DNA of 64,000 bases from Bacteroidota bacterium (GTDB lineage Bacteria > Bacteroidota > Bacteroidia > Chitinophagales > Chitinophagaceae), in the NCBI GenBank assembly GCA_023422565.1, contig JAFAGR010000097.1, positions 62,001-126,000 on the forward strand, given 5' to 3'. The notes beneath the pieces were generated by a model. The model did no database searches and was not told where the DNA came from. It was given only the letters and a program-made list of their open reading frames with translations. Below are positions 25,867 through 34,807 of the stretch, in pieces. Within the stretch, counting starts at the first letter, position 1, and every line of letters starts with the position of its first letter. The position numbers were made by a program, and so were the translations under genes.

Positions 25867-26610
25867 TCAACTCTGCAGTAGGGCATTGTTAGTAAAAACA
25901 AGATTTTCGCCTTTCACTTCCATCGAAAAGTCTGAGGAAGCGATTGCCTTGAAAACCGCACGGGAACAGCCGGGCACCATACGGTCGTGAAGCTCAATGA
26001 TCAGTACTTTTACTTTTGGCAGCCAGGGCAAATTGCCTGTTCCAAAAACCTCTTTCTCCGACCCTTCAATATCGATCTTTAACAGATCAACCGTAGCCCA
26101 CCCCATCATATCCATAATTCCATCCACAGAAAATGCTTTGACCACTTCAGGACCATCGGCTTCCACTTCTTTTACAGTAAAAGCATTGTTGCCCGCCTTG
26201 GCATCTTCAATGGTAAGGAAGGCCGGCTTCTTCCATAAACCGCCGAGTACCGGCTTCACATTCGGATAGGCGTTTACGTTATCTTTCAGCAATTTGAAAT
26301 TCTGTTCATCAGGTTCAAGCGAAACTATAAGTGAATCGGGAAACCTGTTTGCGAGATAGATTGACGTAAGGCCGATATTTGCTCCTGCATCAATTATTGT
26401 TTTGGGACTAACATCCGTTGCAATATTGTACTCTTCCCGTAAAATGACTTCTTCAAAAGTTGCGTAGTCAAAGGGATTATTACGAAGGGAAAAAGGTGCT
26501 TTAAATCCCGGTATTTGCAGATCTTTCCCACCTGTGCTTTTTAATTTCAAGTACACGCTGAGTGCATCTTTCAGAGGAAGGTGTTTGCGTAAGGTTGCAA
26601 ATCGGGACAT
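25867..26610 (-). CDS. FkbM family methyltransferase
   Basis: A 247-residue SAM-dependent O-methyltransferase. The SAM-binding motif IIDAGANIGLTSIYLA (about residues 92-107) is followed by VSLEPDEQNF and VDLLKIDIEGSEKEVF, the FkbM hallmark. Such enzymes methylate sugars in polysaccharides, LPS or glycoproteins as well as antibiotics. It is the first gene of the minus-strand FkbM-GT2-GT25 group, which points to methylation of a surface sugar. Its promoter region overlaps that of the divergent class I methyltransferase. Confidence 0.9.
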   Translation of the reverse strand: MSRFATLRKHLPLKDALSVYLKLKSTGGKDLQIPGFKAPFSLRNNPFDYATFEEVILREEYNIATDVSPKTIIDAGANIGLTSIYLANRFPDSLIVSLEPDEQNFKLLKDNVNAYPNVKPVLGGLWKKPAFLTIEDAKAGNNAFTVKEVEADGPEVVKAFSVDGIMDMMGWATVDLLKIDIEGSEKEVFGTGNLPWLPKVKVLIIELHDRMVPGCSRAVFKAIASSDFSMEVKGENLVFTNNALLQS

Positions 26611-26643
26611 AAATTTTTTTTCAAACTAATTGCTGTAAGTTAG

Positions 26644-26651
26644 CAAAAATA
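26644..26651 (-). promoter_or_regulatory. -7 promoter element TATTTTTG (minus strand) of fkbM-like gene
   Basis: It matches TAnnTTTG on the minus strand, 33 nt upstream of the ATG at 26610, in the 53-nt divergent gap. Confidence 0.4.
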
Positions 26652-26663
26652 CGACCTCACAAA

Positions 26664-27377
26664 ATGAGACAAGAAAATGTGCCGCGGCTTAGTAATTGGA
26701 AGGTAAGTTCGAAGCACCCTCACTACATCCACCTTTACTTTCTGATAAAAGACCTGAAAGAGGCAATTGAAAAATACTGCCGTGGCCATATCCTGGATCT
26801 CGGATGCGGAAACAAACCCTATGAAAGTCTTTATACACCCGTTACAGAAAAGCAAACCGGGTGCGATGCAATTCAAAGCAGTGACAACAGGGTTGATGTA
26901 ATTTGCCTGGCCACCGACCTGAGTTTTGGCAACAATACATTCGACAGTATTTTGTGCAGCCAGGTGCTGGAGCATGTTTATGATCACAAGAAAATGATGG
27001 AAGAGGCCTTTAGAGTGTTGAAGCCGGGTGGCAGCATGGTTTTGTCTGTTCCCTTTGCGTGGGAACTGCACGAGGAACCCTATGATTTCTTCAGGTTCAC
27101 CAGGCATGCACTTCTGGAACTTTTTGAGCAGGCCGGCTTCAGGGTTGAATACATTAAACCAAACGGAGGAAAATGGGCTGCGGTTTACCAGCTTCGAACA
27201 AGCATGTTGTATCATTCCTTCCGGAAAAAGACCTGGTACAACAAAATAAAAAAACTGTTGTTCATTGAACTTCGCCTCACTCAATTAAGAAATCTGTTTG
27301 CCGTGTGGCTCGATAAAAAATTCCGTGACGAAATATTTACGCTCAATTACATTGTGGTAGCACACAAGCCCGGATAG
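26664..27377 (+). CDS. class I SAM-dependent methyltransferase
   Basis: A 237-residue methyltransferase (Methyltransf_11 type). The SAM motif HILDLGCGNKPYESLY (about residues 42-57) is followed by CSQVLEHVYDHKKMMEEAFRVLKPGGSMVLSVPFAWELHEEPYDFFRFT-type sequence in separate blocks, the usual core of this family. A hydrophilic C-terminal extension without membrane helices follows. It lies 2 nt upstream of a glycosyltransferase gene and 53 nt from the divergent FkbM gene, so glycan or lipid-intermediate methylation is likely. Confidence 0.88.
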   Translation: MRQENVPRLSNWKVSSKHPHYIHLYFLIKDLKEAIEKYCRGHILDLGCGNKPYESLYTPVTEKQTGCDAIQSSDNRVDVICLATDLSFGNNTFDSILCSQVLEHVYDHKKMMEEAFRVLKPGGSMVLSVPFAWELHEEPYDFFRFTRHALLELFEQAGFRVEYIKPNGGKWAAVYQLRTSMLYHSFRKKTWYNKIKKLLFIELRLTQLRNLFAVWLDKKFRDEIFTLNYIVVAHKPG

Positions 27378-27379
27378 CG

Positions 27380-28483
27380 ATGAAATCAATTCTTTTTTTA
27401 TCTGTAATGAACGGCGGCGCCTGGGGAGGGAGCGAGGAGCAGTGGTATAAGGCAGCTCTATGGATGCACCAACACAATTACGAGGTAGCGGTATCTGTTT
27501 TTTCCTGGCCCGAAAAACAGGAAAAGATCAGGGCGCTGAAGGCCGCCGGCATCAAAGTATTTGAGATCCCAAATGGCCGCGGATTTTTTAAGCGGATGCA
27601 ACAAAAGCGTTTTCTGAAATCGATCAATTTCCGGCATTACGATTTTGTATATGTTAACCAGGGGGGTTGGCATGATGTAACACACAGCCCCTTCAAAAGG
27701 CTGCATAAAGAACTTCCCGCATATGCATTAAGCTTTCATAATTACCAACTCAGATCGCATCAGAAACCATCACGCGTAAAATGTTTATCAGATTGGATAC
27801 ATAATGCAAAATTAACCGTTGCAGCCACCGGCGTTATCTATGAAATGCTTTGGGAAGAATTCTCCATTCGCCCGAAAAATGCAATAGTTTCCTATAGCCC
27901 GGTTACGTTTGACCCCCCGGTGGAGCGAGTTCCTTTGCCGGCAGGTACTTTCATTTTTCTCTCCCTTGGTGCACTTGATGTTTCAAGAAAGGCGCAGGAC
28001 AAATTGATTGAAGCCTTTGCCGCGCCTCAATGGAAGAACCGGGATTGGCGGTTGCTGATCTTTGGCGAAGGCCGTGATCGCTTTTTACTGGAAGATTTGA
28101 TTCAGCAATACAAACTCAGCGGGCACATCTTTTTAAAAGGCCATACTTCGCAACCTGCAGATGAACTGAAAAAAGCCCACATCCTCGTTCAGGCAACGCG
28201 GTATGATGCTATGCCGATAAGCGTGATGGAGGCTATGTGCCTCGGGCGCCCCTGCCTGGTAAGCAAAGTGGGCGATATGCCGGTTTGGGTTCAACACGGC
28301 ATCAACGGCTTTGTAGCCGAAAGCATCGAAACCGATGATCTTCAAAAGGCGCTTGAAGAAATTTGGGAACAACGGGAACGCATAGACGAACTGGGAGAAA
28401 ATGCATTCGGAAAGTTCAAATCACTTTACCCGGAACCTTATATGGAAAAATTTGTGAGCTTATTAAGCCGGTGCATGAAATGA
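27380..28483 (+). CDS. glycosyltransferase family 4
   Basis: A 367-residue GT-B transferase. The N-terminal nucleotide-free domain begins SILFLSVMNGGAWGGSEEQW; the C-terminal domain has LSLGALDVSRKAQDKLIEAF, LLIFGEGRDR and the donor-binding EX7E-like block DAMPISVMEAMCLGRPCLVS. GT4 enzymes transfer sugars from nucleotide donors with retention. Spacing of 2 nt from the methyltransferase makes a two-gene operon and completes the surface-glycan locus that starts at 21498. Confidence 0.88.
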   Translation: MKSILFLSVMNGGAWGGSEEQWYKAALWMHQHNYEVAVSVFSWPEKQEKIRALKAAGIKVFEIPNGRGFFKRMQQKRFLKSINFRHYDFVYVNQGGWHDVTHSPFKRLHKELPAYALSFHNYQLRSHQKPSRVKCLSDWIHNAKLTVAATGVIYEMLWEEFSIRPKNAIVSYSPVTFDPPVERVPLPAGTFIFLSLGALDVSRKAQDKLIEAFAAPQWKNRDWRLLIFGEGRDRFLLEDLIQQYKLSGHIFLKGHTSQPADELKKAHILVQATRYDAMPISVMEAMCLGRPCLVSKVGDMPVWVQHGINGFVAESIETDDLQKALEEIWEQRERIDELGENAFGKFKSLYPEPYMEKFVSLLSRCMK

Positions 28484-28520
28484 AAAATTGCGGAAATCCC
28501 AAATTTCTCCTCACTCCTTT

Positions 28521-28739
28521 TTATTGTTTAACTCTTCCCTTCCACCATCTGTACCCAATATAGCCCATGATCACAAAGGGTGTCATCATCAGGTAAACTA
28601 TGCCGGTGTTCAAACCTTCAGCAGGTTTATCACCAAGCTGGGCGGCGGTTTTAGTACACATGGCACACTGTGCGCCGGAGGCAAGGCTTAATAGAAGAGC
28701 GCCCACCACACATATGATCTTTATCAGGCGATTTTTCAT
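28521..28739 (-). CDS. small conserved membrane protein with a CxxC motif
   Basis: A 72-residue protein with a signal-like N-terminal helix (LIKIICVVGALLLSLASGA), a short periplasmic loop carrying CAMC, the segment GLNTGIVYLMMTPF and a second helix (FVIMGYIGYRWW) with a basic tail. The pattern is familiar from small hypothetical proteins of Bacteroidota; the two cysteines could bind a metal or be redox-active, but no function is known. It lies tail to tail with the GT4 gene, and a perfect -7 element abuts its start. Confidence 0.7.
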   Translation of the reverse strand: MKNRLIKIICVVGALLLSLASGAQCAMCTKTAAQLGDKPAEGLNTGIVYLMMTPFVIMGYIGYRWWKGRVKQ

Positions 28740-28743
28740 GCCG

Positions 28744-28751
28744 CAAAGTTA
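28744..28751 (-). promoter_or_regulatory. -7 promoter element TAACTTTG abutting the small membrane protein start
   Basis: On the minus strand a perfect TAnnTTTG ends 4 nt before the ATG at 28739, the leaderless geometry. Confidence 0.5.
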
Positions 28752-28784
28752 AGCATTACTCTCACTCATAGTCTTAAAACAAAA

Positions 28785-28806
28785 GATCCCGCAAGGTTGC
28801 GGGATC
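28785..28806 (-). terminator. rho-independent terminator of typA
   Basis: A perfect 10-bp stem (GATCCCGCAA / TTGCGGGATC) with a 2-base centre lies 23 nt beyond the typA stop; on the minus strand it is followed by TTTTGTTTT. Confidence 0.85.
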
Positions 28807-28829
28807 GTAATATGAGTATAAAAAATATA

Positions 28830-30641
28830 TCAGGCCATTTCCTGCGACAAAGATTTAGAAGCGCGCTTCCTGTCTTCTTCGTTCAGTATGTTCTTACGCA
28901 ACCTGATGTTCTTCGGCGTCACCTCAATGCACTCATCGTGTTGAATGTATTCCATGCACTCTTCAAGTGTCATCAGCGTTTTTGGCGCAATGCGGCTTGC
29001 ATCATCCGATCCGCTTGCGCGGTGGTTGGTAAGCTTCTTAGGTTCCGTAGCATTCACCACAAGATCGCCCGGTTTGATGTGCTCTGCAATGATTTGTCCC
29101 GCATACACATCTTCTCCCGGCTCCACAAAAAATCTTCCCCTGTCCTGCAATTTATCGATTGAGTAACCTGTGGTTTTTTCTGTTGTTTTTGAAAGCAGCA
29201 CACCATTATTCCTTCCGGGGATAGCGCCCTTCCATGGCTTGTACTCACTGAAACGATGTGCCATTACTGCTTCTCCGGCGGTGTTGGTAAGCATCTGGCT
29301 TCTTAAACCGATCAGTCCGCGTGAAGGAATTTCAAATTCAAGATGCTGCATCTCTCCTTTTGTTTCCATCACCTGCATTTCACCCTTACGTTGTGTAACA
29401 AGGTCTATCACCTTCCCGCTGAATTCGGCAGGCACATCCACCACAAGAATTTCGTAAGGCTCACTCTTCACGCCATCGATCGTTTTCACAATAACCTGGG
29501 GCTGGCCAACCGTTAATTCAAATCCTTCACGCCTCATGGTTTCGATAAGGATACCAAGATGCAGGATACCGCGGCCATACACCACGAAGCTGTCTGCGCT
29601 CTCACTGTCTTCTACACGAAGCGCAAGATTTTTTTCCGTTTCCTTCATCAACCTGTCGCGCAGGTGGCGGCTGGTGACAAATTTTCCTTCCTTTCCGAAG
29701 AAGGGAGAATTGTTGATACCAAACAACATGCTCATTGTGGGCTCATCCACGCTTATTACAGGAAGCGCTTCCGGGTTCTCTACATCAGCGATAGTGTCTC
29801 CGATATTAAATTCTTCAAGGCCAACAACGGCGCAGATATCGCCAGCCTGTACCTCGCTTACTTTTTTCTTGCCCATGCCCTCAAAAACATAGAGCTCCTT
29901 TATTTTCACTTTCTTGTTGGTGCCATCAGCCTGCATCAACATTACCTGCTGATTTTCTTTGATTACGCCACGAGCAACTTTTCCCACCGCGATCCTTCCG
30001 AGAAAGGATGAATAATCTAGCGATGTGATCTGCATTTGCAAGGGGCCTTCCGCAACCTTGGGAGCGGGTACATATTTTATAATACCATCGAGCAATGGAT
30101 CAATATTGTCTATCGGCGTTAATGAATCGTTGAACCAACCGTTTTTACCCGAACCATAAAAGGTTGGAAAATCAAGTTGCTCTTCTGTAGCGTCGAGGTT
30201 AAAGAAAAGTTCAAAAACCGCGTCATGCACTTCATCAGGGCGGCAGTTCGCTTTGTCCACTTTATTTATTACCACAATTGGCTTAAGATTAAGTTGCAAA
30301 GCTTTTTGAAGAACGAATCTTGTCTGTGGCATCGGGCCCTCAAATGCATCAACCAGTAAGATCACACCATCGGCCATTTTTAATACACGCTCCACTTCAC
30401 CTCCGAAATCCGAGTGACCCGGGGTATCGATCACGTTTATTTTATAATCTTTATAAACCACTGCAGCGTTCTTACTGAAAATGGTAATTCCTCTTTCTCT
30501 TTCGAGGTCATTGTTATCCATGATCAATTCACCGGTTTCCTGATTTTCACGGAAAACCTTTGTGGTATGTAAGATCTTGTCAACAAGAGTGGTTTTGCCA
30601 TGATCAACGTGGGCAATGATGGCGATGTTGCGTATATTCAT
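28830..30641 (-). CDS. typA: translational GTPase TypA/BipA
   Basis: A 603-residue ribosome-associated GTPase of the EF-G/LepA class, involved in ribosome assembly and stress growth. The G1 loop AHVDHGKTT is at residues 10-18, the switch II region is DTPGHSDFGGEVERVL and the guanine motif is VINKVDK. Domain II, the EF-G-like III/V domains and the TypA-specific C-terminal domain (PRGLIGLRSQMLT, KKLTNHRASGSDDA) are complete, so the length matches the family (about 600). The gene is monocistronic, with a -7 element 85-92 nt upstream and a strong terminator. Confidence 0.97.
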   Translation of the reverse strand: MNIRNIAIIAHVDHGKTTLVDKILHTTKVFRENQETGELIMDNNDLERERGITIFSKNAAVVYKDYKINVIDTPGHSDFGGEVERVLKMADGVILLVDAFEGPMPQTRFVLQKALQLNLKPIVVINKVDKANCRPDEVHDAVFELFFNLDATEEQLDFPTFYGSGKNGWFNDSLTPIDNIDPLLDGIIKYVPAPKVAEGPLQMQITSLDYSSFLGRIAVGKVARGVIKENQQVMLMQADGTNKKVKIKELYVFEGMGKKKVSEVQAGDICAVVGLEEFNIGDTIADVENPEALPVISVDEPTMSMLFGINNSPFFGKEGKFVTSRHLRDRLMKETEKNLALRVEDSESADSFVVYGRGILHLGILIETMRREGFELTVGQPQVIVKTIDGVKSEPYEILVVDVPAEFSGKVIDLVTQRKGEMQVMETKGEMQHLEFEIPSRGLIGLRSQMLTNTAGEAVMAHRFSEYKPWKGAIPGRNNGVLLSKTTEKTTGYSIDKLQDRGRFFVEPGEDVYAGQIIAEHIKPGDLVVNATEPKKLTNHRASGSDDASRIAPKTLMTLEECMEYIQHDECIEVTPKNIRLRKNILNEEDRKRASKSLSQEMA

Positions 30642-30725
30642 TTATGTTAATTGCGTAGTGATGCTGCGTACGGTTTCTGCCCTGGCTGCTATCGAAAGGT
30701 GCGACTATGGCAGTTTTAGGAGGCG

Positions 30726-30733
30726 CAAAGGTA
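30726..30733 (-). promoter_or_regulatory. -7 promoter element TACCTTTG (minus strand) of typA
   Basis: It matches TAnnTTTG 84 nt upstream of the typA ATG, implying a leader of about 80 nt, the longest inferred leader among the annotated promoters. Confidence 0.4.
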
Positions 30734-30859
30734 ATTTAATTCAACGGTTCTGCAACGCACTTTATAAGATATTCTGATAATGTTAAAGAAATTTGGCTAA
30801 AACAAAATGTCAGTTGCGCGTTTACTGCATATTTTTTGATTTAAGAGTGGAAAAAATAA

Positions 30860-31180
30860 ATGGAAAAAACCACCCGCACACCTTCAATTTATCTTTGCAT
30901 TTTACTGGATCTCATCGGTTACGCTACGTTTTCGATTCCCGGTATCGGTGAATTTGGAGATGTGATCTGGGCGCCGCTTTCCGGATTTATCTTTCTAAAA
31001 TTATTCGGCGGGCCGATGGGAAAGATCGGCGGTGCATTTTCCTTCCTTGAAGAAATATTACCGTTTACCGACATTGTTCCCACCTTCACCATTGCATGGC
31101 TGATAAGGAATTCACAGGCGGTACGTGCCGAACGCAAAGCCTACAGGATCAATCTTTCGGCAAAGCAAGGATTAAAGTAA
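30860..31180 (+). CDS. small conserved membrane protein, unknown
   Basis: A 106-residue protein with hydrophobic segments around residues 9-25 and 37-55 and near 70-82, separated by glycine-rich turns (PGIGEFGDVIWAPLSG, LFGGPMGKIGGAFSFLEEILPFTD). It looks like a conserved Bacteroidota inner-membrane protein, but I cannot assign a family. It sits between typA (divergent) and uvrB, 24 nt upstream of the latter; the uvrB -7 element overlaps its last codons. Confidence 0.65.
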   Translation: MEKTTRTPSIYLCILLDLIGYATFSIPGIGEFGDVIWAPLSGFIFLKLFGGPMGKIGGAFSFLEEILPFTDIVPTFTIAWLIRNSQAVRAERKAYRINLSAKQGLK

Positions 31181-31185
31181 TTTTG
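31178..31185 (+). promoter_or_regulatory. -7 promoter element TAATTTTG of uvrB
   Basis: It matches TAnnTTTG 19 nt before the uvrB ATG and overlaps the stop codon of the upstream small gene. Confidence 0.45.
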
Positions 31186-31204
31186 CTGTCTCTTTCATAC
31201 CACC

Positions 31205-33250
31205 ATGCCATTTGAACTTATATCAGAATACCAACCCGCGGGAGACCAGCCTTCCGCCATCAGGCAATTGACCGAAGGAATTGAGAACGGCGAACAGTAT
31301 CAAACGCTGCTAGGCGTAACCGGTAGTGGAAAAACTTTTACCATCGCGAATGTTATTCAAAATGTTCAAAAACCCACTCTTGTTATCACCCATAACAAAA
31401 CGTTGGTTGCACAATTGTATGGCGAGTTCAAACAATTCTTTCCGAACAATGCGGTAGGATACTTTGTTTCCTATTACGATTACTATCAGCCCGAGGCTTA
31501 CATCCCCACAAGCAACACCTACATAGAAAAGGACCTCAGCATAAATGAGGAACTCGATAAGTTGCGATTGCAGTCTACCGCCCAGCTGCTCAGCGGAAGA
31601 CGCGACATAATTGTTGTGGCAAGCGTGAGTTGTATTTACGGTATGGGGAACCCTACCGAGTACGAGAATGGTATCATTCGCATCAGCAGGGGACAAACGC
31701 TTTCGCGGCAAGGCTTTCTTCATTCTCTTGTAAATTCATTATATAACCGGAGCCAGGGCGATTTCACCCGCGGAACTTTTCGCGTAAAGGGCGATACTAT
31801 AGACATCAATCTTCCTTATGTAGATTTTGGCTACCGCATTAGTTTTTTCGGAGATGAAATTGAAAGCATAGAAACGCTGGAATTGAAAACCGGAAAACGA
31901 ATTGGGAAAGTGGATAACGCAGCGATATTTCCGGCGAACCTTTATCTCGCTCCGAAAGACATGCTTACTCAGGTGATCCACGAAATACAGGATGAATGCG
32001 CGGCACAGGTTGAATATTTTAAGAACTCAGGGAAATATATTGAAGCGCAACGCATAAGCGAGCGCGTAACCTATGATGTGGAGATGATCCGCGAACTCGG
32101 CTACTGCAACGGTATTGAAAACTATTCGCGCTTCTTCGACAGAAGACAACCCGGCGCCCGGCCTTTCTGTTTGCTCGATTATTTTCCAAAAGACTTCTTG
32201 TGTGTGATCGATGAGAGCCATCAGACCATTCCGCAGATCAGCGGCATGTATGGCGGCGACCGCAGCAGAAAACTTACGCTGGTAGAATACGGTTTCCGCC
32301 TGCCTTCCGCAATGGATAATCGTCCGCAGAATTTCCACGAATTTGAAAACCTTGTTCCTCAAACCATCTTCGTTTCCGCGACGCCCGGAGATTTTGAACT
32401 GGAAAAAACGGGCGGTGTTGTGGTTGAACAGGTGGTTCGTCCGACCGGATTGCTTGACCCACCCATCGAAGTTCGTCCGTCGATCAACCAGATCGATGAC
32501 CTGCTGGACGAAATTGACAAGCGAATAAAAAAAGGAGACCGTGTACTGGTGACAACTCTTACCAAACGCATGGCGGAGGAAATGGATAAATACCTGCATC
32601 GCGTAAACATTAAATCAAAATACATACACAGCGAAGTGACCGCCTTGGACCGTGTTGAAATTTTACGCGAATTAAGGTTAGGCATAATCGATGTTTTGGT
32701 GGGAGTAAATCTTTTAAGAGAAGGGCTTGATCTTCCGGAAGTATCTCTTGTAGCTGTGTTGGATGCAGACAAGGAAGGATTTCTGCGCAACGACAGAAGC
32801 CTTACGCAAACTGCAGGGCGGGCGGCTCGTAATGTGGATGGACTCGTTATCTTTTATGCAGATAAGATCACCGAGAGTATGCAGAAAACGATCGACGAAA
32901 CTTCACGAAGACGCGAGAAACAAATTGCATTTAACGAAGCACACGGCATCACACCACGCACGATCATCAAATCAAAAGAACAGGTGATGGCGCAAGGGAG
33001 TGTGCTCGATGTAAAAGGATACGATCCTTCAAAACCTTATGCCATGCAGGCTGATGAGGAGCTTGTACAAACCGGCGCGGAGGAACAGGCTATATACACT
33101 ACCATTCCGCAAATGGAAAAAGCCATTGCACGAACAAAGAAGGAAATGGAAAAAGCCGCGCGCGACATGGATTTCATGGAAGCAGCACGGCTTAGAGATG
33201 AGATGTTTAAAATGCAGGAAACCCTAAAAGGTTTAAAGCAATCTTCTTAA
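31205..33250 (+). CDS. uvrB: excinuclease ABC subunit UvrB
   Basis: A 681-residue damage-recognition helicase of nucleotide excision repair, working with UvrA and UvrC. Walker A is GVTGSGKTF (residues 38-46); the beta-hairpin region YYDYYQPEAYIP, the DESHQTIPQ Walker B box, the ATPGDFELE segment and helicase motif VLVGVNLLREGLDLPEVSLV are intact. The C-terminal UVR motif (KEMEKAARDMDFMEAARLRD), which contacts UvrC, is present. The length is normal (about 670). Its TAA shares bases with the stop of the convergent lipoprotein gene. Confidence 0.97.
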   Translation: MPFELISEYQPAGDQPSAIRQLTEGIENGEQYQTLLGVTGSGKTFTIANVIQNVQKPTLVITHNKTLVAQLYGEFKQFFPNNAVGYFVSYYDYYQPEAYIPTSNTYIEKDLSINEELDKLRLQSTAQLLSGRRDIIVVASVSCIYGMGNPTEYENGIIRISRGQTLSRQGFLHSLVNSLYNRSQGDFTRGTFRVKGDTIDINLPYVDFGYRISFFGDEIESIETLELKTGKRIGKVDNAAIFPANLYLAPKDMLTQVIHEIQDECAAQVEYFKNSGKYIEAQRISERVTYDVEMIRELGYCNGIENYSRFFDRRQPGARPFCLLDYFPKDFLCVIDESHQTIPQISGMYGGDRSRKLTLVEYGFRLPSAMDNRPQNFHEFENLVPQTIFVSATPGDFELEKTGGVVVEQVVRPTGLLDPPIEVRPSINQIDDLLDEIDKRIKKGDRVLVTTLTKRMAEEMDKYLHRVNIKSKYIHSEVTALDRVEILRELRLGIIDVLVGVNLLREGLDLPEVSLVAVLDADKEGFLRNDRSLTQTAGRAARNVDGLVIFYADKITESMQKTIDETSRRREKQIAFNEAHGITPRTIIKSKEQVMAQGSVLDVKGYDPSKPYAMQADEELVQTGAEEQAIYTTIPQMEKAIARTKKEMEKAARDMDFMEAARLRDEMFKMQETLKGLKQSS

Positions 33251-34011
33251 GGAATGTTATAACTTTCAAGTTGTGAGCTTCCTACCTGCGCACCGCTGAA
33301 ATTATCAAACGCAACAAATTCAATCAGACCCACATTTCTAGCGTAATAATAATCTGAATCAGACATTACAATAGTAGTACCCATTACTACAGAACTCATA
33401 ATTTGTTTCACCTGAATCACATCATTGTAGGTGGTTCCCCGAACGGTTCTTGAAATTCCCTTTGCAATAATCTCAAAATCATACCTGGCCTGTTGACCCG
33501 CGGTGAGATCAATGGTGGCAGACCATGTTCCGCCTACCGCTTCATTCGCCTTGATCATGATCAGGTCAGACACTGAAATAGATTGGCCACCCGTGGATGT
33601 ACTGTTGTAAGAAATAACCCGGGTGGCTCCGTTTGTACAATTGAAATATGAACTTTGAGCAGTTGTGCCATCGTTGATCTTTTGAAATGGAACGCCATTA
33701 ATTGTAGTATCGCCGAGATAGCTTAATGTGATGTTCCGCGTGGCTTGGTTTCCGAACATATCATCCTCGTAGGTATATGTTGACCCATCGCACATGGGGA
33801 TATACTCGCATAAGTCGCAATCAGGTTGCGTTCCCGGCGGATTCGTTGGAGGATTTGTGGGCGGATTCGTGGGAGGATTTGTTGGAGGGTTTGTTGGAGG
33901 AACGTTTGGACCGTTCAACGAATAACCTTCAATGCTGTATTCTTTCTGGCATGAAGTGAGCGCAGCCAACAACAAAGCGAAAGAAAAAGCTTTCGCGAGA
34001 GCATTTCTCAT
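33247..34011 (-). CDS. lipoprotein with PPTN tandem repeats
   Basis: A 254-residue lipoprotein: signal peptide with lipobox LTSC (Cys at residue 21) and mature N-terminus CQKEYSIEG, a start often seen in Chitinophagaceae lipoproteins. Residues 38-58 are five PPTN repeats, a flexible spacer followed by CDLCEYIPMCDG (three cysteines) and a beta-rich domain of about 180 residues without a recognised family. It is probably surface-exposed or periplasmic; the spacer would hold the domain away from the membrane. It meets uvrB tail to tail with overlapping stop codons (TTAA). Confidence 0.75.
   Translation of the reverse strand: MRNALAKAFSFALLLAALTSCQKEYSIEGYSLNGPNVPPTNPPTNPPTNPPTNPPTNPPGTQPDCDLCEYIPMCDGSTYTYEDDMFGNQATRNITLSYLGDTTINGVPFQKINDGTTAQSSYFNCTNGATRVISYNSTSTGGQSISVSDLIMIKANEAVGGTWSATIDLTAGQQARYDFEIIAKGISRTVRGTTYNDVIQVKQIMSSVVMGTTIVMSDSDYYYARNVGLIEFVAFDNFSGAQVGSSQLESYNIP
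33836..33901. repeat. 12-nt in-frame tandem repeat encoding PPTN
   Basis: Five units of 12 nt (GGMGGATTYGTK type on the plus strand) plus a partial sixth. Copy changes keep the frame and only lengthen or shorten the proline-rich spacer. Confidence 0.85.
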
Positions 34012-34075
34012 ATTAGTAGTTATTTTTGGAAGCTAAATGTAATATTTCGTTTTCATCTGTTCGTCAAAACTTTTC

Positions 34076-34807
34076 ATGCAAAGAGATTCCTTTAGCTGGT
34101 ACAGTCCGGCCTTACAAAAAGAAATGCCGATCGTTTCCTACGGGCATTATGGGTTTGCTCTCCTACTGGTACCTACCGCTGCCGCAGACTATCTCGAATA
34201 TGAACGCTTTCAATTGATCGACTCCCTTGCTCCATTTATTGACGCAGGTATGGTGCGCGTTTTTTCCATCAACAGCATTAATGATGAAAGCTGGCTGAAT
34301 AAAAAAATAGAAGGCGCACATAAAGGAATAAGGCACAACCAGTTCAACGAATACGTTTTCAAAGAAGTTATTCCTTTCATTAAAACTAATACTTCTGCGG
34401 AAACGCCGGTGATCACTTGTGGAGCCTCTTTTGGGGCCTTGCACAGCATGAATCTTTTTTTGAAAAGGCCTAACCTGATTGATGGAGTGATTGCCATGAG
34501 CGGCGTTTATGACCTCATGGAATACAGCGATGGCTATTATGACGAGGAAGTTTATTTTAATTCCCCAATTCATTATGTGCCTAATCTTAATGACGACTGG
34601 TATTTAATGAACATCAAAAAATCAAAACACATCCATATTCTTACCGGCAGCGGAGATTACGAAGACCCGGAAGGCTCAAGAAAATTTTCCGATGTGCTGA
34701 ACCGTAAGAATATCCCGCATACTCTGGATATTTGGGGCCCCGAATGGAAGCACGACTGGCCCACATGGAGGGCGATGTTACCGGTGTATTTGACTAACAA
34801 ATTTTAG
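34076..34807 (+). CDS. esterase-like alpha/beta hydrolase (esterase D family)
   Basis: A 243-residue protein of the putative-esterase family. The nucleophile elbow GASFGALHSMN is near residue 122, the acidic residue is likely in TGSGDYEDPEG and the histidine in EWKHDWPTW near the C-terminus. The sequence begins with SFSWYSPALQKEMPI, like cytoplasmic siderophore or acyl esterases of this family, and has no signal peptide. The substrate is unknown. It is followed by a 238-nt repeat-bearing gap before polA. Confidence 0.85.
   Translation: MQRDSFSWYSPALQKEMPIVSYGHYGFALLLVPTAAADYLEYERFQLIDSLAPFIDAGMVRVFSINSINDESWLNKKIEGAHKGIRHNQFNEYVFKEVIPFIKTNTSAETPVITCGASFGALHSMNLFLKRPNLIDGVIAMSGVYDLMEYSDGYYDEEVYFNSPIHYVPNLNDDWYLMNIKKSKHIHILTGSGDYEDPEGSRKFSDVLNRKNIPHTLDIWGPEWKHDWPTWRAMLPVYLTNKF

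Noticed and set aside
26640..27284. Open reading frame of 214 codons opposite the class I methyltransferase
   Set aside because: The plus strand carries SAM-binding motifs, and the minus-strand product resembles no family.
32027..32599. Open reading frame of 190 codons on the minus strand inside uvrB
   Set aside because: It lies wholly antisense to a clear UvrB coding region and its translation shows no recognisable domain.
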